This document shows, one piece after another, positions 1 to 9,848 of a DNA stretch of 64,000 bases. The DNA is taken from contig JAJVDF010000239.1 in NCBI GenBank assembly GCA_022410635.1, forward strand, positions 597,953 through 661,952, written 5' to 3'. The notes under the pieces were generated by a model. It did no database searches, was not told the origin of the DNA, and was given only the letters and a program-made list of their open reading frames with translations. Source of the DNA: Tretioscincus oriximinensis. Lineage: Eukaryota > Chordata > Lepidosauria > Squamata > Gymnophthalmidae. The first letter of the stretch is position 1. Each line of letters starts with the position of its first letter. Made by a program: the position numbers and the translations under genes.

Positions 1-481
1 CGGCGGGGGCGCTGGGCTCTCCCTGGAAGGGGGGCAGCGGCGGGAGCCTGCGGGGGGGTTCCCTACCCTTCTCCTCCGGCAGGGAGGCGTCGCCGCCTCG
101 CGCCTCACCCGGGGCGAAGAGGGAAGGGGCGGCGCTGGGGGGGCGGCTGGCCCAGGCCGGAGTGGGGCTGGGGGGCTGAGGGGAGCCCCCCAGGGGCGGC
201 GGAGGGGCGGCGGCCGGCGGCGAGGGCGGCCCTGCGGCGAAGGGCGCGGAGGGGGCGGCGGCGGCGGGCTTCCTCTCCCTCACCTCCAGCCGCTCGTCGT
301 CCAGGTCCTCCTCCTCTTCCTCCTCCTCTTCCTCCTCCTCCTCTTCCTCGTCCTTCACGAACTGGTACTGGAAGCTGGGCTGCGGGGGGGCTTTCCAGCG
401 CGGCGGCGGCTGCTCCTCGGCTCCCCCGACGCCCGCGGCATTGGAAGAAGTGACCAAGGGGGACTGGTGGGGCTCGTCCAT
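1..481 (-). CDS. RTN4: RTN4 (reticulon-4 / Nogo) exon 1, N-terminal coding part, cut by the window edge
   Basis: Reticulon-4 is an ER membrane protein that shapes ER tubules; its long isoform Nogo-A limits axon growth. Read on the minus strand from an ATG at 481 (context GCCGCCATGG, a perfect Kozak site), the frame stays open for 160 codons to position 1. The start MDEPHQSPLVTSS parallels the mammalian RTN4 start as I know it (an acidic MxxxxQSPLVxSS pattern). Then come PSFQYQFVKD (about residues 35-44), a run of 14 Glu (about 45-58), and DLDDERLEVRERKPAA (about 59-74), again parallel to mammalian RTN4. The rest is rich in Pro, Ala and Ser, as in the exon 1 region shared by Nogo-A and Nogo-B. 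The reticulon domain is not in the window; it is encoded by later exons beyond position 1. A possible splice donor (CGG|GTGAGG, near 108) lies inside the frame, but the frame continues past it. Longer ORFs in other frames here are composition artefacts. Confidence 0.93.
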   Translation of the reverse strand, partial: MDEPHQSPLVTSSNAAGVGGAEEQPPPRWKAPPQPSFQYQFVKDEEEEEEEEEEEEEEDLDDERLEVRERKPAAAAPSAPFAAGPPSPPAAAPPPPLGGSPQPPSPTPAWASRPPSAAPSLFAPGEARGGDASLPEEKGREPPRRLPPLPPFQGEPSAPA

Positions 482-1345
482 GGCGGCCGCCTTCGCCTTC
501 GCCTCCTCCGGCTCCTGCTGCTGCTCCTGCTGGGCGGGCGGGCGGGCGGCGGCACGAGGGGGGCGGACGGGGCGCTGCTCCTTCGTCTGCCGGCAAGGGA
601 AGGAGGAGGGAGCGAACGGAGCAGCAGCAGCAGGAGAAGAAGGAAGAAGACGGGAGCGAGGACGGCGGGAGGGAGGGAGTCTGCGCAGCTGCCTGCCGCT
701 GCTGGAGCCCAGTGGGATGCCACGGGGAGGAGGAGGAGGAGGAGGAGGAGGAGCGGAGGGAGCCCTGCCTGCCCTGCCCTGCCTGCCCGCCTCCCGCCGC
801 CGCAAGCAGCAAGCAGCAGCCTCCACGCCCTGTTGAGTCACCACCCGACGGCTGCAGCCAGCCAAGCGCCTCGGCGGGAGGGAGGGAGGGAGGGGGGCTG
901 GAGGAGCGCCGCTCACACCTCCCTAGGCGGCCCCGTCCATTCTTCCCACCGCCCTCTCCTCCCCCCCCCCGTCCGAATGAAATGGGACAACCCAAAACAG
1001 CAATAAGAAAGGCAGAAGGCAGCTGGGGGGGACGGGAGAGGGGGGGGACGGGAGATACCAACGGGNGGAGGAGGGGTGTGTGGGCGAGCCCCTCGCCTAT
1101 TATTGCTCATCAGTAAGAAAGGAGGGAGGAGGGAGGAGGGCGGGAGGAGGAGGGTTGTGTGAGGAGGAGGAGGGGGCGTCGACGGGGAAGGAAAGGGGAG
1201 GAAAAGTTGGGGGGAGTGCAAGAAGGGCGTGCAAGGACCCCCACCTGGCACTCTCTACGCAGGCGTCCCGCCGTCAACTTCACTGTTGTTGCGTGGCTGT
1301 GCCGTCGAGTGTGCTTCTTCGGGGCGGGCCCAGGCGCTCCAGACG
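482..1345 (-). promoter_or_regulatory. RTN4 5'UTR and CpG-island promoter
   Basis: This very GC- and CpG-rich block lies directly upstream of the RTN4 start codon and continues the CpG island of the exon. It holds GGGCGG-type boxes and purine/pyrimidine tracts, and no clear TATA box, as expected for a housekeeping CpG-island promoter. The plus strand carries a GGA repeat (about 724-760) and a G-quadruplex-type run at 876-897 (five G-tracts, one-base loops). The transcription start cannot be placed from sequence alone. CpG density falls off after about 1,345. Confidence 0.75.
876..897 (+). other. G-quadruplex motif in the RTN4 promoter
   Basis: Successive G-tracts (GGGAGGGAGGGAGGGAGGG and further G) with one-base loops satisfy the usual G3+N1-7 pattern. 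It lies about 395 bp upstream of the RTN4 ATG on the strand opposite to the mRNA. Weaker G-rich tracts are at 664-680, 724-760 and 1120-1165. Confidence 0.7.
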
Positions 1346-1576
1346 GCTGTCACAGGAAGGCCCTGTCCCCCACTGAGCCCTTTTCTGGGCTATACCAGNG
1401 ATAGGAGCCTACCATATACATGCTAGTGTAGGCTATGGCAGGCCCCGCGTGCGGCCTGCCATAGCCTACCCTGGCATGTACATGGCCGAGCTCTCTCCCG
1501 TGGTATAACCCCAGAATAAGGCTCACTGGGGACAGGGCCTTCCTTCCCATCTGGCCACCCCTGCACACTCGACGGC
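1301..1576. mobile_element. Foldback (palindromic) element, family P1
   Basis: The ends are exact inverted repeats (GCCGTCGAGTGTGC at 1301 and its complement ending at 1576). Inner arms also pair: the GGCCCTGTCCCC..CTGAGCC block near 1362-1381 with 1521-1545, and TAGGCTATGGCAGGCC with GGCCTGCCATAGCCTA around 1430-1468. Related palindromic copies lie at 11690-11835 and 63822-63965, with a piece at 61375-61420. It is probably a non-autonomous DNA transposon. It sits at the edge of the RTN4 CpG island. Confidence 0.7.
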
Positions 1577-2138
1577 AAGACGGAGAGCGTTTTGAATACA
1601 GTTTCACTCCACTTTGGGGTGAGAGAAAACGCATCAGCAGCGTGGGCAGTGTTTTGTTGGGGCATTAAATCTACCTGAGGAAAGCCACTTTGGGGGTTTA
1701 GATAACGCGGGAAGAAAATCATTTTATTAGTATGTTTCTATCTTCTGGACTGAAGCCGGATTAGAGCTGAGATGTGACCAGGGGCTCGTTGAAGAGGTCG
1801 GCCACAGAGCCGGACATCACTTTTTTATTCCACTATATTGGATATTCCACAATAAAGCATTGTGTGCCCTGTTTTGTTCCAGAATAGCCATTCGTTGTTG
1901 AGTGGGACATCCATTTATTGTGGAATAAATAAGTGGTGTGTGGATGCAGCCTAATATACTGGACGGAATCCAATCCAGATGCAGAAACAAGACAGCTGCA
2001 AAGTGGTTTTTCTCTTCCTTTCTTTTTTTCTGGCAAGGAAATGGTTGGAATCTTCAAAATGAATGGCTGCCTGTCTGAGGTTATGCCAACCAAAGTTCTG
2101 GAGAGCTTTTACTTTATAGGGACGGCAGTCAGGCCTTT
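1577..2138. other. Intergenic DNA without recognised features
   Basis: Nothing protein-like and no repeat that recurs elsewhere in the window was seen. A short motif (CCACAATAAA and TTATTGTGGAATAAA, about 1848-1930) appears in both orientations, which may mark a decayed palindromic element. Confidence 0.5.
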
Positions 2139-2159
2139 TTAATAATAATAATAATAATA

Positions 2160-2239
<80 letters not shown>

Positions 2240-2414
2240 AGAAGAAAAAGAAAAAGAAGAAAAAGAAAAAGAAGAAAAAGAAAAAGAAGAAAAAGAAAAA
2301 GAAAAAGAAGAAAAAGAAAAAGAAGAAAAAGAAAAAGAAGAAGGAAGAAGAAGGAAGAAGGAAGAAGAAGGAAGAAGAAGGAAGAAGAAGGAAGAAGAAG
2401 GAAGAAGAAGAAGG
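2139..2414. repeat. Compound microsatellite: (TAA)n, (TGA)n, then (GAAAAA/GAAGAAAAA)n
   Basis: A short TAA run passes into about 26 TGA/GAT units (to about 2236), then into purine-only GAA/GAAAAA units that join the 3' tail of the neighbouring SINE. Met, Ile, Asp or Glu runs in its ORFs are repeat artefacts. Confidence 0.95.
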
Positions 2415-2680
2415 CGAAGGCTCTTATACTCCCCTTTTCTCATCTTTCAAAGGGACTCAAAGCGGCTTCCAAGGGCATTTTGCCTGAAAGCTGACATTCT
2501 GTCTTCCACCAGGCTGGTGGTTCCCATGTATCTACTTGCAGTCAGTTGCAATTTCTTGTAATTCTTGCTTTCAAATAGCTGGGTTGGTTAGAGCTACAAG
2601 CTAGTGGAAGGTGCTCAACCATCCCCACATCCCACACAGGGCTTCCAAACCCAACTCCCAGGTGAGAGACCGGCTCCTCC
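2403..2680 (-). mobile_element. tRNA-derived SINE, family S1 (tail-side part)
   Basis: It matches the S1 copies at 8717, 9172, 45025, 55896 and 58441, with shared blocks TCAAAGGGACTCAAAGCGG, CCCATGTATCTACTTGCAG and ACACAGGGCTTCCAAACCC. Orientation is minus, so the GAA-rich tail lies on its left. The tRNA-like head is lost after about 2680. Confidence 0.8.
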
Positions 2681-2778
2681 TCTTATAGGTTGTACCTGCA
2701 CTGGACCAATGGAACATGTCCACACCAGGCTCAGTCTGCTAAGAGACCACGTGCAATAATAGATTCCTCTAGCAGTGA

Positions 2779-3600
2779 CTCATAAGAACATAAAGAGGAG
2801 CCCTACTGAATAGTACCAGAGCCCATCTAGTCCAGCACTTTCTTAGCCATTGGCATAACAGTTGTACCTGGGCAGTCGCAAGCAGAGGAAGGCAAAACGC
2901 AGTGGTGTAAATGGACTCTCGGAGGGGGAGGGAGACCAGATAAACGAAATGGGGTCCTGGGAACCTGAAAATTTAAATTTTTATTTTACAAACGGCTGTG
3001 CCCCCAGGGTCACCTGACTTTGGGGGCATTGCCCTGGCCTGCCCTATGGCAATATTTCTGAAATATCATTTGCAGGGAGCCCAGAACAGATGAAGATTTT
3101 GCCTTCTTCTGTTTCAGACCTCCCAGGTGTAATTGGTGGGCCACTGTGTGAGACAGAATGCTGGACTAGGGCTGATGTTCTTATGGTATGCCCCTGGAAA
3201 ACCCTCCCTGCAAGTGGTGCATCAGGAATCCTGCCTGTTCCTCCATCCCGGAGGCAGCATCAAAAGATCCATCCTAGTAGCTATACAGTTGGTGTACATG
3301 AACTTGTCTCATCTTGTCTTGACACTATCCAGGCTGCTAGCTGCCACCATCTCTTCTGGAAGTAAATTTCACAGGCCGATGACCATCTGGATGAGAAAAT
3401 ACTTTCCCTTGTCTGTCCTGACTCTTCTGCCCATCAGTTTTAGTGTGTGATAGAGAAAATATTTTTTCTCTATTCACCTTATCCATCCCATGCAACATTT
3501 TATGCACTTCGATCAGATCACGTCTTACACACCGTCTCTCAAGGCTGAAGAGGCCCAGATATTTCAGCCTGGCTGGGATGAAGAGGACCCTATTGTCTTT
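2779..3600 (-). mobile_element. CR1-group LINE, 3' part
   Basis: It starts with the tail ATAAGAACATAA and continues through the 3'UTR into the C-terminal reverse transcriptase region. Broken minus-strand frames read [30 protein letters not shown] and LSHTKTDG. It is an old, frameshifted copy. Confidence 0.85.
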
Positions 3601-3689
3601 GAGCCTCTGGTTCTGAGAGACCGTGGCTGAGAAAGAGGAACAGGCTATGAGATTCAAGATTTTGCTATAGATGGGTCACCCCAGCCACC

Positions 3690-4100
3690 TTCTTGTAAGC
3701 AGAAAAAATGTTTCCTGTGGGCGGGACTATGTACAGATTGGCTAAAGAGGCTTCGTCCCTCCCAGTGCTAGTTGCGGTGCAGGCTGGGAGGAATGAAGGC
3801 TGTAATAAATAAATTGATTGATTGATTGGTCCCACCTGGACTGGGCGGAAGAGGCTCGGACTATACTTCCCAGCAGGCCAAACTGCCGGCACAGCAACAG
3901 CCACAGATTTGGACTGCTGATGCTGCTATTGCTAGCTTTGTGAAGCTGATCCAAGCTTTTATGATAAGTACTTCCCATCATAAAAATTCAGCATAGAAAA
4001 GCAGGCAGAAATAAAACAGGAAACGGACATTCTGCCTAAAGATGAGAAACNGGAATCCCGCAGTTTATTACTGTTTACATCTGGCACCTTGTCTTTTTGC
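3690..4100 (+). repeat. Unclassified dispersed repeat, family A
   Basis: Recurring landmarks are GTAAGCAGAAAA, TTTCCTGTGGGC, CTCGGACTATACTTCCCAGC, GCTTTGTGAAGCTG, GCATAGAAAAGCAGGCAG and TACATCTGGCACC. Other copies are at 5995 (reverse), 16955, 26780 (reverse), 34590, 56850 and 57310. A small ATAAATTGATTGATTG insertion lies near 3805. I see no coding capacity and no clear terminal repeats. Confidence 0.75.
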
Positions 4101-4790
4101 AGAAAGGAGATTGAGAAAGTTAATTAGGGCAGCTGAAAGAGCTCAAGTAATCAGGCACACCCAGATACTTCAAGAAATGAACTATAAATACGAGAGCTAG
4201 AAGCACCATAGTTGGTTGTAGCTAACAACTGATCCGGACTTGCTTGTGTTTATCTCTGCCTCTGTTCTAGTTATTTATCTTTTCTGTTGGCTTCTAACTT
4301 TTGCATGGTGAGTTGTGAAACTCCAGGTCTTGGGTTTGCATTTCTAATACTCAAGCTTTCTTTACTTGTGCTGCCAATTCTCCCAAGATGCTTTTGTTAA
4401 TACTGTGTTCTATTGCTGAACTTGCCTTGTGTTTCGTAGTTGTCCTTGTATGTGAGACAGCATACCCAGCCTTCCAGTGGACCTGTCTGCCCACATAAAA
4501 ATGATGGAGTGCTTTGCTCCAAGCCTGGAGCTCTTACTAGTGATCCACAAAGTACTGTAGCTGGTATGTACTAGCAGCAGCTTGTGTACAGAGAAGCTAT
4601 GAGTGGGACACTTAGAGCTCCTGACCAGAACAGTCCCCAGCCAGAAACTTCAGCGCCTTGGAACCAGAGTTGGAAGCAGCACAACAATCTCATGCAGATG
4701 CCAAGATCGTGTACCCCCTGCACAAGATCCCTGATCTCATGCAGGGGTACACTAGAAAGCAAATGGCTGCCTCTCCTTACATGGGGGCAG
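4101..4790. other. Intergenic DNA, unrecognised
   Basis: No gene or clear repeat family is visible. TATAAATA near 4185 could come from an old LTR promoter, but nothing else supports that. Confidence 0.4.
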
Positions 4791-4960
4791 CCATTCTACT
4801 GGCAGTGACATCATCACTTCCAGTATTTACTTCTGAGCAATGGCACCTACTGTGATGTCACTTCCTGTGTGTGACAGAAGGTGATGTCACTTTTGATGCC
4901 ACTTCCTGTTGCGCAAGCCCCATGCACGAGAGATCATTCGCGACTGCACCAGATTTTGGG
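4790..4960 (+). repeat. Family D repeat fragment with TGATGTCACTTCC motifs
   Basis: TGACATCATCACTTCC, TGATGTCACTTCCTG and TGATGTCACTT occur within about 80 bp (4806-4895), as in the family D copies at 17380-17620 and 33860-34290. Confidence 0.6.
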
Positions 4961-5079
4961 TGCTTTGCCCAATATCTGGCTTCCAGCAGGTCCCAACACC
5001 GCTTGGAACTTTGCTTTGACTCCTAGCTTCTAAAATTGGGCCATCCTGCAATGCAAATGGCTTCTGGAGTATGCCAGCA

Positions 5080-5340
5080 GTGTCCTTCAAGACAGGACTA
5101 GACAGGTTTATGGACACCAAGGGTATAAATGGATACTAGGATGGATGTCTGGATGTTGCCTCCGGGNTGGAGCAACAGGCAGGACTCCTGAAATACCATT
5201 TGCAGGGAGTCATGAACAGGAGCATATTTTGCTTTCCTCTGTTCGGACTGTGCAGGTGCATCTGGTGGGACTCTGTATGAGACAGAATGCTGGACTAGGT
5301 GGGCTCTGGCCTGATCCAGTATGGNTCTTCTGATGTTCTG
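5080..5340 (+). mobile_element. CR1-group LINE, extreme 3' end
   Basis: From CAAGACAGGACTAGACAGG through CTGCCTCCGGG-like and GGCAGGACTCCTGAAATACC blocks to the tail after CCAGTATGGNTCTTCT. It is a 5'-truncated insertion of the family complete to its tail at 38978-39915. Confidence 0.88.
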
Positions 5341-5990
5341 GCCTGTTGTGAGAAAGATCGATTGGGGCTGTGCAGTGCAGGACAGCCCATGCTGGCAGAA
5401 ATGGCCACAGTAACCAACCCATTTACGCATGTACAGAACCCATTTTGCATGTAGCACAAGAGCCGGAGAACCACAATATAATCTGTGACAGCTTCACGGA
5501 TTAGGCAGCCATGTGCTTTCACAATGGAATGTTTCATAAACACAGGTGGATAAAAGGATCCCATGATTAAATAAACAGCAATTACAAACCCTAAATCATT
5601 TGCAATTAACAAGGGCTTATTATAATTAACAGAGTCTTGTGGTTCCCCAATTCCCTTGGGGATAGACAAACACATGAGAAATGTACAAAATATATAGATG
5701 GTAAATACCAAAATAATGACAAAACTGTAATATTTAGAAAGTGTCTTTTTTTAGACCAACTTACAAAGGTTCCTTTTTTAAATTATTCGTTAAAATCTGT
5801 CATTGTTCATTGTGGCCTTGGTCACACCTAGATTTTAATCCCACTCCAGTCCATTTTCATAATGGAATAAACTACTTTGTCAGAACCAAGCTGTTCTGAG
5901 TTAGAGAATGGGCAGGGGAATAATCTGCTGATGTGTTCTGTTTCTCTGAAAATTGACTGAACCTAAATGTAAACTTATTGCCAGATATAA
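5341..5990. other. Intergenic DNA, unrecognised
   Basis: AT-rich single-copy-looking DNA. No gene, RNA or recurring repeat seen. Confidence 0.45.
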
Positions 5991-5994
5991 ACAA

Positions 5995-6335
5995 TAATAA
6001 ACTACCAGCTTCCTGTTTCTCTATTTCCTAACAGAATTCCTGCTTTATGTTTATTAGATGTATTTCTGCCTGCTTTTCTATGCCATTTTTTAACAATGAC
6101 AAGTGATTATTATTAAAGCCTGGATGCCCAACAGCTTCACAAAGCTGGTAGCAGCAGCAGTCCAAATGTGAAAAAAGTAAAACAAAGTTGTTNTGCTGAC
6201 GGTGGGGCTTCCTGGGAGGTGCAGTCCAGGCAGCATGCAGTCTCTTCTGCCCAGCCCGCTTGGAGCCTTGTAACACAGCTAGCCCTGAGCAGGAGAAAAA
6301 CCTCATTAGCCAGCCTGTGCCCAGTCCCACCCACA
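5995..6335 (-). repeat. Family A dispersed repeat, reverse orientation
   Basis: The reverse complement carries the family A landmarks: AGAAACAGGAAG, GCATAGAAAAGCAGGCAG, AGCTTTGTGAAGCTGTTGGG, and the cytosine-rich block with CCCAGGAAGCCCC. Confidence 0.75.
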
Positions 6336-6595
6336 GGATAGCTTTAAGACAGGATTAGACAAGTTCATGGAAGCCACTGGTGTAAATATCTACCAGGGTG
6401 GATCTCTTGAATACTGCCTCCCAGATGGCGAAAGAGGCAGGATACCTGAAATATCATTTGCAGGGAGTCATGGAATGGGTTTTGCCTTCTTACGCTTGAG
6501 ACTTCCCAGGTGCAATTGATGGGCCACTATGTGAGACAGAATGCTGGACTAGCTGGCCCCTGGTCCCATTCAGCAGAGCTCCTCTTATGAAACAG
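6336..6595 (+). mobile_element. CR1-group LINE, 3' end (diverged)
   Basis: TTTAAGACAGGATTAGACAAG, then AGGCAGGATACCTGAAATATC, GAGACAGAATGCTGGACTAG and CTCCTCTTATGA give the family 3' end with about 20% divergence. It starts exactly where the family A copy ends. Confidence 0.82.
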
Positions 6596-8716
6596 TTTAT
6601 TTGCTGAGCCTTCCAGTTAAATGGCTGTGATCAGGGTATCTCACTTAACCCTGCACAATCTCATGCAAAGGTATACTATATTACAGAACTATATGAGATT
6701 CTCATACGGCCCCCGAGTCTGATGGGAAGAGGAGGAAAGATGCATCTGTTAGTGCTTTGAGCCTACCGGGAACTTGTGTTCTGCTTTAAAGCTTTTCCAG
6801 AAGGTGATTTGGGGACCCGTCTATATCAGCAAGGTCAGAAACATCGTAAGTGAAGATTGATTGTACCTCTAAATGAATAATGAATGGTATTCATTTAGTT
6901 CTTGCATCTACCTGGACACAGATTAACCTGAAAGGAAGTGACTGATTTAAAGGCAGGGGTGAGTTTTCCCTGGAAACCCGAAACCAAAATGGTACAAAAC
7001 AGGTGTGAAATAACTATATATGAAAATAACTGTGTACATAGGCAAATTTACTACATATACAGTATAGCTTTTCCCGAGGCAGTACAGATAGTAACAACCA
7101 TAAAAAAGCTATAAAAAAACAGTATCTAAAAGCTCTGAAATGTCTCCAAGGGAGATCCAGCCGATATGTAGTTCACAAGGAGAAGGAAACCGAAAGCCAG
7201 AAACATTTTCAAATAAAANTCGTCTTCAGTGCCCTAAATAAAGTGCTGTAATTGTACATAAATAAACATAATTACACTACGCACATATATACAATCGTAA
7301 ACACACAGAAAGTAAACAACTTATAATCAGGAAGTTGGAATAGTGGACAATATAAAATCCTGACAATTCAAATAATAAATTTAAGGTTGATTATTATATT
7401 TTTTTCAAAAAATATTCCCAAAGAATCAGTTACACTAATGCACCATACACCTGACATCATACTTATCACAACTTCCCAATTATTGTTTTGCATTATAGGG
7501 AAAGGGTTTCCATGGGTGCTACCTTGAACAGACCCAGGCACCCTTGTCACTGCAGCAAATAGTCTAGTTTGGAAGATTCAGTTCTTCCTTTCCAGATTCT
7601 CTGGAGCTAGAGAAATAGATTATTTTGATGCTGACATGTTTTTTGAATAGCTCTCCTGCCACTGCAGTCAATAAACTGTAATCAGATTCCCACAAACACA
7701 ATGCTGAAACTTGCCTACCTTTACAGTTTTACTAGGAAAAGGAAAAAAATGGAGGGGAGTGTTAATAAGAAAAGAGAGAATACNCCACTTTCTGATTGAT
7801 GTCCCCTTCCCTAAGATGGGCAGGAAAGCTGGAAATGACCATGGTGGGGATCCATGGAGAGAGAACCATATATCTCTGGGCATACACACCTATAGGCTGG
7901 GGGGAGTTTCTAGCCCTCTCCTTTCCCTATCTCAGAGGTTGATATCTCACCCCAAATACTGTGCCCAGGCTTTATTGGCCAAAGAAATGGAACTCCATCT
8001 CAGAAATGGACTGAGATCAGATAATATCGGAATAACTTTTCATTGGCATTTGTAAGTCAGGGTCTCCAGCTGAAATGATGCGAAAGACAAGACAGTGTTA
8101 ATTATTCTAGGTCTGTGTCCTAACACTGTGTCCTAATCCATCTTCAGTTCTGAAGAACTGGACTAAAGCGGGGTTGGGGGGGGATATTTGTGTTGTAACA
8201 ACACCTACGACCCTTTCTGAGATAGATCTGCCTGCCCTGCCTGCCACAATCTACACTAGCCAATACCATGTTCAATTGCAGGCTGTAAGGGACAAATCGT
8301 ATTAGATCAATTTGGGTTACCAGAACTAAATTGGTTATAACCACTAAATGTTTCTGTGATGCAGAATGTATAGGAATAAAAATGTAAGGCTTGTTTTTCC
8401 TACTGAGACATTATTTGAACTTACTCATAGTTAAATATTATTTTTATGTGATACTTTTAGCTGTGTCATTCATTGTCCTGACTCAGCCCACTATGCATAA
8501 ATCCAGTTACATTCTTTACACTGAGAGCAGGGAAGCAAAAATCCAGCCATTACTTCATCCACAGCAGCAAGAATCCCCATGATAGCTTGCCAGCTTCTGA
8601 CATCGCTTGAAGCGACGGTCTTACACACTTGGTCATACTTTTGCTTCATCTTACCCAAAGTCTCCGGCATGTGTGAAAATCAGGGGCAGAGTGACAAGCG
8701 GTAGGTTGACGTGCGA
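6596..8716. other. Intergenic DNA, unrecognised
   Basis: About 2.1 kb without a supported gene or repeat. ORFs are short and compositionally random. Possible conserved noncoding elements cannot be judged without alignment. Confidence 0.45.
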
Positions 8717-9029
8717 AGCAAGTAGAAGAAGAAGAACTGGGTTCTTATACCCCACTTTTCTCACCTTTCAAAGGGACTCAAAGCGACTTAGGTATCTTTG
8801 CCCAAAGGCTGACATTCTATCTTCCCGACCAGGCTGTGGTGGTTCCCATGTATCTACTTGCAGTCAGTTGCAATTTCTTGCCATTTGTGCTTTCGAAAAG
8901 CTGGGTTGGCTGGAGCTACAGGCTAGTGGAAGGTGCTCACCCCTCCCCATGTCCGACACAGGGCTTCAAAACACAATCTTCCAGACGACAGACGGATTCC
9001 TTAGCGACTGAGCTATCCGTGCCTGCAGT
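8717..9029 (-). mobile_element. tRNA-derived SINE, family S1 (near full length)
   Basis: On the minus strand the head GCACGGATAGCTCAGTCGCT resembles a tRNA with A-box TAGCTCAGTCG. A B-box-like GGTTTTGAAGCCC-type block and a unique body follow. The 3' end GAGTCCCTTTGAAAGG..AAGTGGGGTATAAGAACC runs into TTC repeats (GAA on plus). Confidence 0.85.
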
Positions 9030-9171
9030 AGGGACATGGTGATCATGTAAGGACATTGTGATCATGTATAACAATACACAGTATTGATTCTGAAACCAGC
9101 TTGGGTTAAAAACTGCAGGAAACAATGATTTATTTTTAAAAAGGGGTGCATTTGAATACTTCAGTCTGCGA

Positions 9172-9848
9172 AGACGAAGAAGAAGAAGAAGAAGAAGAAC
9201 TGGGTTTGTATACTGCGTTTTTCTCATCTGAAGGGACTCAAAGCAGTGGTGGTTGGTGCAGTTTGGGGCTGGGATGGGCCAGGTTCCTCCAGCCCCAGCA
9301 AAGTTAGGAAAGCGGCTGGAAGGAGGCTCATTCAGGCACTTACCGGTCTCTCTTACAGTCTGCAAGTTGAATGTCAATACAAAATGGCACCTCTATGGAA
9401 ACTGAGAGAGAGACTGTAGCCCCTCCTAGGCAGCCCTCCCATTGGTTCAGGAATTGGCAACCCCTTTTGCCAATTAAAAAAGCTGCCTGGAGCTTTTTGA
9501 TTTACTGGCAGCTCCTCTATGAAAGGAGATTTTATAATTGATTTTAATCTCTGAGTGTTCGCCAAACCCCACGAAGCCACTGGCCAGCCACCACTGACTC
9601 AAAGNGACTTGCAAGCTACAGTATTTTTCGCCTGAAGGCTTACATTCTATCTTTCCCACCACGCTGTGGTTGTTCCCATTTATCTAGTTGCAATCTGTGC
9701 AATTTCGTCCTTTCGAATAGGTGGGTTGAGTAGAGCTGAGGCCAGAAGAGGATGCTCACCACCTGCTCCATGGCTGACATTCTCTTTGAGAATGGCCCTC
9801 TCGATTGAAAGACTGTCTCTTAACTGCTGCTCCACCGTGCCTCAGTGT
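9172..9848 (-). mobile_element. S1 SINE interrupted by a hAT element
   Basis: The GAA tail and the block GGGTTTGTATACTGCG..CATCTGAAGGGACTCAAAG stop at 9243. The SINE resumes with ACTCAAAGNGACTTGCAAGC at 9597 and runs to about 9848, where the tRNA-like head is degraded. Confidence 0.85.
9244..9596. mobile_element. Non-autonomous hAT transposon (353 bp) with 8-bp TSD ACTCAAAG
   Basis: Terminal inverted repeats CAGTGGTGGTTGG / CCAGCCACCACTG. Flanks 9236-9243 and 9597-9604 are both ACTCAAAG, the 8-bp target duplication typical of hAT. The target is an S1 SINE body. No transposase coding is left. Confidence 0.92.

Noticed and set aside
105..1061. A 318-codon minus-strand ORF across the CpG island
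   Set aside because: It runs through the RTN4 start region in another frame, and its Pro/Arg/Ser/Gly composition reflects GC-rich DNA. The RTN4 frame from 481 has the homology and Kozak context.
441..1116. Plus-strand ORFs in the RTN4 promoter island
   Set aside because: Low-complexity Gly/Arg/Glu translations of CpG-rich DNA with no domain. They lie antisense to RTN4.
2129..2561. ORFs with long Met, Ile, Ser/Phe or Glu/Lys runs
   Set aside because: They are translations of TGA and GAAAAA microsatellites.
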